Source of the DNA: Pontiellaceae bacterium
GTDB lineage: Bacteria > Verrucomicrobiota > Kiritimatiellia > Kiritimatiellales > Pontiellaceae
Assembly (NCBI GenBank): GCA_016937035.1
Contig: JAFGWS010000087.1
Location: 1-5,186 of the forward strand
Direction: 5' to 3'
DNA length: 5,186 nt
In this document: positions 1 to 5,186 of the stretch, piece after piece
How the letters are laid out: each line of letters begins with the position of its first letter
Numbering within the stretch: position 1 is the stretch's first letter
Notes under the pieces: generated by a model
Seen by the model: only the letters and a program-made list of their open reading frames with translations
The model's database searches: none
What the model was told of the DNA's origin: nothing
Program-made: the position numbers and the translations under genes

Positions 1-240
1 CTGGGCAGCGCGAGACTGCTTGCGTATAAAGCTCAACACCAACCGACGAGCCACGCCGTACATCCAAGACTTGGGCGACCGCGCTTTGCGCAGTCCTTCC
101 GGCTTTCTCAGCAGCGCAACAAAAATATCCTGCAGCAGATCCTCCGACGCACTGCCCCCGCCGCAACGGCGAATATACCGCAGCAACGAAGTGCTTTCCG
201 CCCGATACAGCCCCTCAATATCATGATCCGTCTGCTTCAT
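1..240 (-). CDS. ECF-type RNA polymerase sigma factor, N-terminal part (runs off left edge)
   Basis: This is a partial gene. The reverse strand from the ATG at 240 reads 80 codons to the window edge with no stop. The peptide starts MKQTDHDIEGLYRAES and continues with LLRYIRRCGGG, SEDLLQDIFVALLRK and SPKSWMYGVARRLVLSFIRK. This is the sigma-70 region 2 pattern of extracytoplasmic-function sigma factors: the E-D-L-x-Q-D-x-F helix that contacts core polymerase, then the W-(M/L)-x-x-(I/V)-A-R-x helix that recognises and melts the -10 element. Such factors direct polymerase to a small regulon, usually under anti-sigma or signal control. Region 4 would lie beyond the left edge. The start is uncertain: an in-frame ATG lies at 255, and the frame stays open back to ATGs at 333, 345 and 363, with a stop at 373-375. 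None has a good Shine-Dalgarno. I prefer 240 or 255 because the sigma homology begins right after them and because they leave about 140 bp of divergent intergenic space. The identification as an ECF sigma factor is firm; its target is unknown. Confidence 0.85.
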   Translation of the reverse strand, partial: MKQTDHDIEGLYRAESTSLLRYIRRCGGGSASEDLLQDIFVALLRKPEGLRKARSPKSWMYGVARRLVLSFIRKQSRAAQ

Positions 241-382
241 AATCGTTTTCAACATACCCGAACTATTCGGATGTGTATAGATAAGTGCATCGAGTACGCC
301 CGAAAGTTCACTCAAATGCGGAAAAAATTTCATCGCACTGGTCATCGCCAAGCGTTTGTCCATAGAATGCGCTCAGTTCAAC

Positions 383-387
383 AGGAG
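383..387 (+). promoter_or_regulatory. Shine-Dalgarno AGGAG of the adenosyltransferase gene
   Basis: AGGAG lies 7 nt before the ATG at 395. It decides the start of the adenosyltransferase. The same frame is open upstream to a TTG at 356, but that would add 13 residues unlike the family's usual N-terminus and has no matching purine run. Confidence 0.85.
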
Positions 388-394
388 AAAAGAC

Positions 395-958
395 ATGCCG
401 AAAATTTTTACCAAAACAGGCGATAAAGGAGAAACCGGCCGATTCGACGGTACGCGCGTGCCTAAAAATGATCCGCTCATCGAAGTCAACGGCACCATCG
501 ACGAATGCAACTCGCTGATCGGGTTAGCGCGCAGCTATGTCGACAACGCACGGCTGGATGAAATCCTCAAAAACATTCAGAGCCTGCTGATTGTTGCCGG
601 CTCCGAAGTCACCAATGTAAAGCACGACGAGCGACTGCCGTTTATCTCCGAAATCAACATCACGGAAATGGAAACGCTGATCGACCAATTGGAAACGGAG
701 CTGGAGCCGCTGACCCACTTTATCCTGCCCGCCGGAGGAAAAGCCTCCGCGCACCTGCACCTCGCCCGCACCGCCTCAAGAAAAGTCGAGCGCCGCCTCG
801 TGGATCTTCGCGAGACAATCGATATCAACCCGCTCTTACTGGCCCATTTCAATCGACTCTCCGACACCCTTTTCGTGCTGGCGCGCTATGCCGCCAAGCT
901 CGCAGGATATGGGGACGAGGTCTGGACGAATCCCCAGTCTGTCCCTTTTCGGAAATGA
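395..958 (+). CDS. pduO: PduO-type ATP:cob(I)alamin adenosyltransferase (corrinoid adenosyltransferase)
   Basis: The 187-residue product transfers the 5'-deoxyadenosyl group of ATP to the cobalt of cob(I)alamin, making adenosylcobalamin in the cytoplasm. It is full length for the PduO/MMAB family, which forms trimers of five-helix bundles. Visible family motifs, in order: the N-terminal ATP loop TKTGDKGETG (residues 6-15); GTRVPK (19-24); NGTIDECNSLIG (32-43), whose Asp36 matches the conserved active-site Asp; FILPAGG (109-115), whose Phe109 matches the phenylalanine that displaces the lower axial ligand; ARTASRKVER (124-133), with Arg125 and Arg129 in the ATP/salt-bridge positions; and HFNRLSDTLFVLAR (151-164). 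All key residues I can place are present, so the enzyme is probably active. The gene stands alone: it is divergent from the ECF sigma factor and convergent with the SLC12 homologue. No B12 riboswitch is recognisable in its short leader. The symbol reflects the family; no propanediol-utilisation genes are visible. Confidence 0.95.
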   Translation: MPKIFTKTGDKGETGRFDGTRVPKNDPLIEVNGTIDECNSLIGLARSYVDNARLDEILKNIQSLLIVAGSEVTNVKHDERLPFISEINITEMETLIDQLETELEPLTHFILPAGGKASAHLHLARTASRKVERRLVDLRETIDINPLLLAHFNRLSDTLFVLARYAAKLAGYGDEVWTNPQSVPFRK

Positions 959-1011
959 GATTTCGAGACGGGCGGAATCACCACTATTGCTCCGGCAACT
1001 AAATATTGAGA

Positions 1012-1089
1012 TTAACCACGATAGAGCGCAAAGACCACAAAGACAAAAATACCTGCCTTTTCGCGTTCTATGTGTTCTTTTGCGGCTAA
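1012..1089. repeat. Imperfect long inverted repeat (TTAACCAC...GCGGCTAA)
   Basis: The left arm at 1012-1044 and the right arm at 1057-1089 are 33 nt each, around a 12-nt loop. Comparing the left arm with the reverse complement of the right arm gives 21 identities in 33 positions, and four more positions would be G-U wobbles in the plus-strand RNA. The arms are built of short purine-rich units such as CGCAAAGACCACAAAGAC, which gives the element a repetitive look. Intergenic palindromes with 'TTAACCACG...' ends occur as interspersed elements in many environmental bacterial genomes; membership of such a family is inference here. It could act as a two-way terminator or mRNA-stabilising hairpin for the convergent genes. 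Confidence 0.6.
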
Positions 1090-1141
1090 ACAATCAACAC
1101 GCTATCGCAATATTTCAATGCCGAATCTATAAGATTGACAG

Positions 1142-1207
1142 ACCACGAAAAGGGTTGGACCCGTGCAGGCCACAAGGAAGCGGATTCTTTCAACCTTCAT
1201 TCGTGGT
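1142..1207. repeat. Second inverted repeat (ACCACGAA...TTCGTGGT), directly after the SLC12 stop
   Basis: ACCACGAA at 1142-1149 pairs perfectly with TTCGTGGT at 1200-1207. The stem continues inward as AAGGGTTG (1150-1157) against CAACCTT (1191-1197), with a bulge. The element lies 5 nt beyond the stop codon of the minus-strand SLC12 gene. It shares the CCACG-type ends with the palindrome at 1012-1089, so both may be copies, one degenerate, of one intergenic repeat family. It could serve as transcript-end structure for the SLC12 gene, although no T-run follows it. Confidence 0.5.
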
Positions 1208-1212
1208 TCCCG

Positions 1213-3438
1213 CTAATCGGAGATGCCGATGAGGCGTTGGAACTTGATCGGTTCCGCTGCAAGCACAAAGGCCAAGGGCGGCATTCCCGCCGTTGCCTTC
1301 AACAGGCCTTCGTAGTAGCTGCCGTATTCTTCGGTCGGTTCGTTGTCGCCCGGCGGACGCATGCCCATGAAGACCAGCCCGGCATCGGCGGACGCCTTAC
1401 GGATCATATCGTAGAAACTGGGCTGGTCCTTAATCAACACGGTGGCGGTGGCCGGAATGCGTTGCTCCTCAATGAAGGTTTCCAGCCGATTGAGGGCTGC
1501 CGTCTTTTCGTTGTCCGATCCAACGATCGTATTGAGGATCAGTTTCGACTGGTTCCAGATCGAACTCTTCTGGATCTGGTAGGCCAGCGTGAGGATGAGG
1601 CCGATGTTGTTCGTTTCGCCGCCCCACCAGACATGGATTTCATCTTCCTGCGAGCGTATATCCGCCGCGCTGTCGCGGATCATGATCAGGTTGCGGCGGG
1701 TCCGGTAGATCAACCGGATGAGATCCGCGAACTCGCTAAAATTCTCGGGGTTTTCCGAGTCGCCCAGCAGGATCGTATTGGGGGTGAGCGGGCCATATCC
1801 ATAGGCCCGCACGAGTGCCGACGCCCCTGCAAGCATGTCGGGCGACGGGAAAATCTTCACCATGGCGTCGACCTCGCGCTTTTCCAGGTAATCGCGGATC
1901 GAGGATTCGATGCTGTGCACCTTCTCGGCCGTCCAATCCTCGACCGGCAGGACGCTGGCCACGGTCAGTTCGCTGCTGTGGCGCGTCAGGGAGGACGCCA
2001 ATTCCACGAGGTGCCAACGCGATTTCGGCGAGCCGCTGAGCGCCAGGATGTTGGGCCGCCAGGTGCGTTCATCGGGCGAAAGCTTGTTGAGCCGGTGGAT
2101 CGCAAAGCGGACGAGCAGCGTGAGAATGCCGTAGCGCATGTCGACCCAATGGGCATTGAGACGGCGGCGCTTTACCAGATAGTAAACGATACAGGTAACC
2201 AAGATGGCAACGATGGTTGCTCCGGCGTTGATCATAAGCATGACGGCGAAGCAGGCGGCCGATCCCAGCAGCGGAAAGCCGAAATGAACCCTGAACTTTG
2301 GCCGCCACGACGGACTCTCGATCAAACCTTCCAGTCCTGCCGATAGGTTGAGGAGCCCGTAGGAGAGCAGAAAGAACATGGAGAGGATCGGGGCGATCGC
2401 ATTCAGGTCGCCCAACAACACGGCCAGCATGGCGACGCCGAACGAAATCGCGGTGGCAATGCGCGGGTCGGCCGCGTCCTTTCCAAAGCCGCGTCCGATG
2501 AATGGGGGTATGATGCGGTCGTTCGCCAAGGCCTGCAACATGCGTGGTGCGCCGAGGAGGCATCCCAGCGCACTGGAAAGCGAGGCCGCGATAACGCCCG
2601 CCACGATCAGCCAGCTCCAGCGGGCGATCGAGGCCATGATGTTCAGGTCGACAAGCAGGAGGTCCGTGCTCTTTACCTTGGAATTGATGAAGAGGGGAAG
2701 CGCCATGTAGACGATATACCCGGTGACGACCGCCCCGAGTGTTCCGAGCGGCAGCGATTTGGCGGGGTTCTTAAGATCGCCCGACATGCCTAGGCCGGCC
2801 TCGATGCCCGTTACGGCGGGGAAAAAGACGGCGAAAACAGTCCAGAACCCCAGTTTGTCCGGGATCACCGCCCCTTCGGGGATGCGAAGCATGCCGCTAT
2901 CCGTTACCCCCAGGAAGAAGGAGACCAGCGAGATCGCAATGGTTGCCATGATCAGAAACTGGACCTTGAGCGCCAGGTCGGCCGAGATATAAGCCAATAT
3001 GGTGAGAAGCACGAGGGTTGCTGCGGAAATGATTTTGGCCGTGGTCGCCGGGTCGAGTATCGGAAACGGGTTGGCCAGGCTCATGAGCACCTCGGTGAAA
3101 CCCGCGATGTAGAAGGCGACCCCGAAGGACCGGGCAAAGAAAAGGGGGATGCCGATGGCGACGCCCGTCTCGAGCCCCAGCGAACGGGAGATGATGTAGT
3201 AGGCCCCGCCGGTTCCCACCTTCATATTCGTGGCCATGGCGGAAATCGAGAGGCCCGTGAAAAACGTGATCGAGGTAGCGATGGTTACGATGAGCAGGGT
3301 TTTCGCAATGCCCACGTTGCCAAGCACCCAGCCGAAGCGGAGATACATGATCACACCGAAAATCGTGAGGATGCTGGGCGTGAATACGCCCTTAAAGGTT
3401 CCAAATGCATAGCCTTGTTTAAGATCTTTTTCGCTCAT
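1213..3438 (-). CDS. SLC12-like cation-chloride cotransporter (Na-K-Cl cotransporter family, APC superfamily)
   Basis: The 741-residue inner-membrane protein resembles eukaryotic NKCC/KCC carriers along its whole length and probably moves K+ and/or Na+ with Cl-. Residues 18-422 give about 12 hydrophobic helices. Landmarks are TM1 PSILTIFGVIMYLRFGW (21-37), TM3 GGAYYIISRSLG (77-88) to VAFYIAGFTEVL (107-118), TM6 FFPAVTGIEAGLGMSGDL (205-222), TM8 ASLSSALGCLLGAPRMLQAL (285-304) and TM10 LNAIAPILSMFFLLSYGLLN (345-364). By comparison with NKCC1, the K+-site Tyr (Y110), Pro207 and Thr210 and the Na+-site serine pair S288/S289 are kept; the TM1 Asn is Thr25. Residues 455-741 form the cytoplasmic domain, including RPNILALSGSPKSRWHLVEL (461-480) and HVWWGGETNNIGLIL (602-616), which match the SLC12 C-terminal domain. 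The start has GGAG at 3444-3447 on the reverse strand, 5 nt upstream. It lies 271 bp downstream of the MATE gene on the same strand. The ion set is inferred; automated annotation may call it an amino acid permease. Confidence 0.93.
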   Translation of the reverse strand: MSEKDLKQGYAFGTFKGVFTPSILTIFGVIMYLRFGWVLGNVGIAKTLLIVTIATSITFFTGLSISAMATNMKVGTGGAYYIISRSLGLETGVAIGIPLFFARSFGVAFYIAGFTEVLMSLANPFPILDPATTAKIISAATLVLLTILAYISADLALKVQFLIMATIAISLVSFFLGVTDSGMLRIPEGAVIPDKLGFWTVFAVFFPAVTGIEAGLGMSGDLKNPAKSLPLGTLGAVVTGYIVYMALPLFINSKVKSTDLLLVDLNIMASIARWSWLIVAGVIAASLSSALGCLLGAPRMLQALANDRIIPPFIGRGFGKDAADPRIATAISFGVAMLAVLLGDLNAIAPILSMFFLLSYGLLNLSAGLEGLIESPSWRPKFRVHFGFPLLGSAACFAVMLMINAGATIVAILVTCIVYYLVKRRRLNAHWVDMRYGILTLLVRFAIHRLNKLSPDERTWRPNILALSGSPKSRWHLVELASSLTRHSSELTVASVLPVEDWTAEKVHSIESSIRDYLEKREVDAMVKIFPSPDMLAGASALVRAYGYGPLTPNTILLGDSENPENFSEFADLIRLIYRTRRNLIMIRDSAADIRSQEDEIHVWWGGETNNIGLILTLAYQIQKSSIWNQSKLILNTIVGSDNEKTAALNRLETFIEEQRIPATATVLIKDQPSFYDMIRKASADAGLVFMGMRPPGDNEPTEEYGSYYEGLLKATAGMPPLAFVLAAEPIKFQRLIGISD

Positions 3439-3709
3439 GAAAGCTCCATTTCTCTGGGGAGCATCTCAAATCAGTTCGCAAAAGGGAAGAGCGATTCCGT
3501 ATCAGCACATACGCGCTTGTTCACACAAAAGAGCGCGTTCCACAGCGGTTTTTTTATGTGCTTTCCCCGCATTCGCTGCAGCATGGATTCAGCTGACTTC
3601 ACTGAAAACCGGTAGGAATGCAGGCGAAACAACGAATGCCGCTGCCACGAACCGGATCAGCGTGAAGGTCTTCGACCATTCGAGCCCTACAAACAGCGGA
3701 GCGATAATT
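3439..3709. other. Intergenic gap between the MATE and SLC12 genes, no convincing gene
   Basis: This 271-bp stretch follows the MATE stop and precedes the SLC12 start, both on the reverse strand. It should carry the SLC12 promoter, but I cannot place -35 and -10 boxes with confidence. A reverse-strand frame is open across 3589-3709 and reads about 40 hydrophobic residues (for example TLIRFVAAAFVVSPAFLPVF). It has no ATG of its own outside the MATE gene and no Shine-Dalgarno. A run of seven T on the plus strand (3549-3555) is not preceded by a good stem. A small hairpin GGTC-TTC-GACC lies at 3667-3677. Confidence 0.6.
3444..3447 (-). promoter_or_regulatory. Shine-Dalgarno GGAG of the SLC12-like gene
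   Basis: Read on the reverse strand, TGGAG precedes the ATG (3436-3438), with 5 nt between GGAG and the start. It supports this start and independent translation of the SLC12 gene rather than coupling to the MATE gene 271 bp upstream. Confidence 0.75.
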
Positions 3710-5074
3710 TTAACGAAACGTGCTCTGGATTTCGGCGTAGGAATCTTTGAGCTGGTGGTGTGTGGCATAATGCGCCAACACGCCGGAGAGCAGATTGCCG
3801 AGTGCAATGCCGGAAACCAATCCGTAGAACCCGAATAAAAGATTGCCGATCAGGCAGAGCGGAATGACCAGCAGAAAGACACGGCAGAGGTTGATCATCA
3901 GCACCGGCAACGGTTTCCCGACCACGTTGAGGAGTTGGCTCATCCAGTTGGAGATATAGAACCCCGCATGACCGAGCGTAGCGATCAGCAGATAAACGGT
4001 GCTTAAATGCAGGACCCCGGGATCGGAGCTGAACAGTCCGGAAAGAGGGCGGGCCAGCGGCAGCAGAATCAGCCACGAGAGGACTGCATAAACGACGCCT
4101 AAACGAATGCTCAGCCGGTGCGTTGTTTGTACACGATCATACGCTTGTGCGCCATAGTTGTGCCCGACGAAGGGAACAATGGCGATGCCGTAGGCGATGG
4201 CGATGATGAAGATAAAGTTTTCAATCCGCGAACCGGTGGTCATTGCCGCGACCGCCGTGACGCCGGCTTCGCCGCCCGCTCCTGCCGCAATGCGTATACA
4301 TACGGCCTGTACCACCGGGTTGAGGACCTGCGTGAGCGATGCCGGGATGCCGAGCGTAAGAATCTCTTTCCAGGAGCGGAGCATTTCGCTGAACCGCGGA
4401 AGTTTCCATGCGACCAAGCGGGACCGGAAGTGCAGAAATGAAAACGAGGTGATCATGCCGACGGAGCGCGCAATGATGGTCGCTAACGCCGCGCCGCGCA
4501 TCCCCATTTCCGGAAAGGGGCCCCAACCGAAGATCAGAATCGGATCGAGGATGACGTTCATCAGCGCGCACGTGGTCATGACCAGCAGCGGGCGGATCAT
4601 GTCTCCGCCGGCGCGCAGGCAGCTGTCGCATACGGGCGGCATCATGGCAACGACTGCGCCGATAAACCAGACCTGCATATATTCAATAACCAATTCAAGC
4701 ACGCGTCCTTCCGCACCAAGCGCCGAAAAGAGCGGCCGGATGGAGAGGAGTCCCACGGTGCTCACCACGATGGTTCCGAGGATGGTGAGGAATAAACCGT
4801 CCGAGACGGTACGCCGCGCCAGCGCTTTATCTCCCGAACCGATGGCGCGCGAGATGATTGAGGCCGCGCCGGTCGAAAATCCGATTGCGAGCGCGCCCAC
4901 CATCATCACCACCGAAAAGGTGAACCCCATCGCCGCCAGCGGTTCCTTGCCCAAACGGGAAACAAACCACGTGTCGGTCAGGTTGAAGACCATCAGGGCA
5001 AACATGCCTCCGATGCTGGGCAGCGTCAGCCGGGCGAGGTGCCCGGCGACATTGCCGTGAAGGAGCTTGCTCAT
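3710..5074 (-). CDS. MATE family efflux transporter (multidrug and toxin extrusion)
   Basis: The 454-residue inner-membrane protein is full length for MATE carriers, which export cationic drugs and toxic compounds in exchange for Na+ or H+ through two six-helix halves. Family marks visible in the first half: LTLPSIGGMFALMVFNLTDTWFVSRLG (16-42), with the TM1 Asp34 typical of the family; the loop ISRAIGSGDKALARR (74-88); and NVILDPILIFGWGP (173-186), followed by MGMRGAALATIIA (190-202). In the second half: LGIPASLTQVLNP (241-253); GSRIENFIFIIAIAYGIAIVPFVGHNYGA (281-309), which matches the family's signature ending G(Q/H)N-x-GA; and IGNLLFGFYGLVSGIALGNLLSGVL (409-433). The start follows the RND permease stop by 12 nt, with no purine-rich Shine-Dalgarno, so coupled translation is likely. 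This suggests a joint efflux operon. The substrate and coupling ion cannot be told from the sequence alone. Confidence 0.94.
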   Translation of the reverse strand: MSKLLHGNVAGHLARLTLPSIGGMFALMVFNLTDTWFVSRLGKEPLAAMGFTFSVVMMVGALAIGFSTGAASIISRAIGSGDKALARRTVSDGLFLTILGTIVVSTVGLLSIRPLFSALGAEGRVLELVIEYMQVWFIGAVVAMMPPVCDSCLRAGGDMIRPLLVMTTCALMNVILDPILIFGWGPFPEMGMRGAALATIIARSVGMITSFSFLHFRSRLVAWKLPRFSEMLRSWKEILTLGIPASLTQVLNPVVQAVCIRIAAGAGGEAGVTAVAAMTTGSRIENFIFIIAIAYGIAIVPFVGHNYGAQAYDRVQTTHRLSIRLGVVYAVLSWLILLPLARPLSGLFSSDPGVLHLSTVYLLIATLGHAGFYISNWMSQLLNVVGKPLPVLMINLCRVFLLVIPLCLIGNLLFGFYGLVSGIALGNLLSGVLAHYATHHQLKDSYAEIQSTFR

Positions 5075-5086
5075 AATAGATTTCGC

Positions 5087-5186
5087 TTATTTGGCTTTGC
5101 GATGGCAGTCGTCGATGACCATGTAGAGCGCCGGCACCAGAATCAGCGTGATGAAGGTGGAGAAGAGCACCCCGAATCCGAGCGAA
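5087..5186 (-). CDS. RND efflux transporter permease, C-terminal end (runs off right edge)
   Basis: Only the last 32 codons and the TAA stop (5087-5089) are inside the window. The reverse strand reads SLGFGVLFSTFITLILVPAL and then YMVIDDCHRKAK. This is the typical last transmembrane helix and short basic cytoplasmic tail of hydrophobe/amphiphile-efflux RND permeases (AcrB/MexB-like), where 'S-L-x-F-G-V-L-F-(A/S)-T-x-I-T-L-x-x-V-P-A-L-Y' is a common ending. Such permeases form inner-membrane trimers that pass substrates to a periplasmic adaptor and an outer-membrane channel using the proton gradient. The MATE gene follows 12 nt downstream in the same direction and, by chance or not, in the same frame. 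Subfamily and substrate cannot be given from this fragment. Confidence 0.85.
   Translation of the reverse strand, partial: SLGFGVLFSTFITLILVPALYMVIDDCHRKAK

Larger units (their letters stand above)
959..1212. other. Non-coding gap between convergent genes, with two palindromic elements
   Basis: These 254 bp separate the 3' ends of the adenosyltransferase and the SLC12 homologue. Neither strand holds a convincing gene. The gap carries two imperfect inverted repeats (1012-1089 and 1142-1207) and a small perfect hairpin, AATCT-ATA-AGATT, at 1124-1136. It is visibly more AT-rich than the flanking genes. It probably includes the transcript ends of both genes, but no classical hairpin plus T-run terminator is seen on either strand. 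Confidence 0.7.

Noticed and set aside
356..394. TTG start at 356 for the adenosyltransferase
   Set aside because: The AGGAG at 383-387 is placed for the ATG at 395, and family members start right before the TKTGDKG motif.
241..394. Possible cobalamin riboswitch before the adenosyltransferase
   Set aside because: The leader is short and I see no B12-box-like conserved core; it lacks room for the full structure.
1012..1207. CRISPR array or insertion sequence in the convergent gap
   Set aside because: There are no regularly spaced direct repeats, no transposase gene and no target-site duplication that I can see; the structure is palindromic.
1135..2346. A 403-codon plus-strand open frame antisense to the SLC12 gene
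   Set aside because: It lies opposite a gene with clear family motifs over its full length, has no recognisable domain, is rich in His, Arg and Gln, and is explained by the high-GC third codon positions of the true gene.
3541..3556. Possible plus-strand terminator ending in seven T
   Set aside because: There is no stable GC-rich stem directly before the T-run and no plus-strand gene ends nearby.
3437..3838. A 133-codon plus-strand open frame covering the MATE-SLC12 gap
   Set aside because: It starts opposite the SLC12 start codon and ends inside the MATE gene on the other strand, with no Shine-Dalgarno and no recognisable motif.
4197..5060. A 287-codon plus-strand open frame antisense to the MATE gene
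   Set aside because: It is a shadow of the MATE gene; the composition is rich in Ser, Pro, Arg and Thr, without domain motifs or a ribosome binding site.

Overview
This 5.2 kb window looks like an ordinary chromosomal stretch of a Gram-negative bacterium of moderately high GC content. The Gram-negative call rests on the C-terminus of an RND efflux permease, a type of inner-membrane pump that works across the two-membrane envelope. The mix of an ECF sigma factor, a bacterial cation-chloride cotransporter (SLC12-like) and palindromic 'CCACGAA...TTCGTGG' intergenic repeats is compatible with an environmental lineage such as the Planctomycetes-Verrucomicrobia-Kiritimatiellota group. That placement is inference from gene style only, because no taxonomic marker is present.

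Layout from left to right. (1) Positions 1-240 or 1-255, minus strand, hold the N-terminal part of an ECF-type RNA polymerase sigma factor that runs off the left edge. (2) Positions 395-958, plus strand and divergent from the sigma factor, hold a complete PduO-type ATP:cob(I)alamin adenosyltransferase with a clear Shine-Dalgarno sequence. (3) Positions 959-1212 are a non-coding gap between convergent genes, carrying two imperfect palindromes. (4) Positions 1213-3438, minus strand, hold a complete 741-residue SLC12/cation-chloride-cotransporter homologue with a 12-helix APC-fold core and a cytoplasmic C-terminal domain. (5) Positions 3439-3709 are a gap without a convincing gene. (6) Positions 3710-5074, minus strand, hold a complete 454-residue MATE-family multidrug/Na+ or H+ antiporter. 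(7) Positions 5087-5186, minus strand, hold the last 32 codons of an RND efflux permease, ending 12 nt before the MATE start.

The RND permease and the MATE pump are probably one transcription unit, read right to left, for efflux of toxic compounds. The cation-chloride cotransporter follows on the same strand after 271 bp and has its own good ribosome binding site, so it may be a separate unit for ion or volume homeostasis. The adenosyltransferase makes adenosylcobalamin from reduced corrinoids and appears to stand alone, with no visible cobalamin operon or B12 riboswitch.

I see no CRISPR array, mobile-element gene, tRNA, rRNA or defence system. The points most worth a second look are the ion-site residues of the SLC12 homologue, the paired palindromes at 1012-1207, the uncertain start of the sigma factor, and the in-frame junction without a Shine-Dalgarno between the RND and MATE genes.
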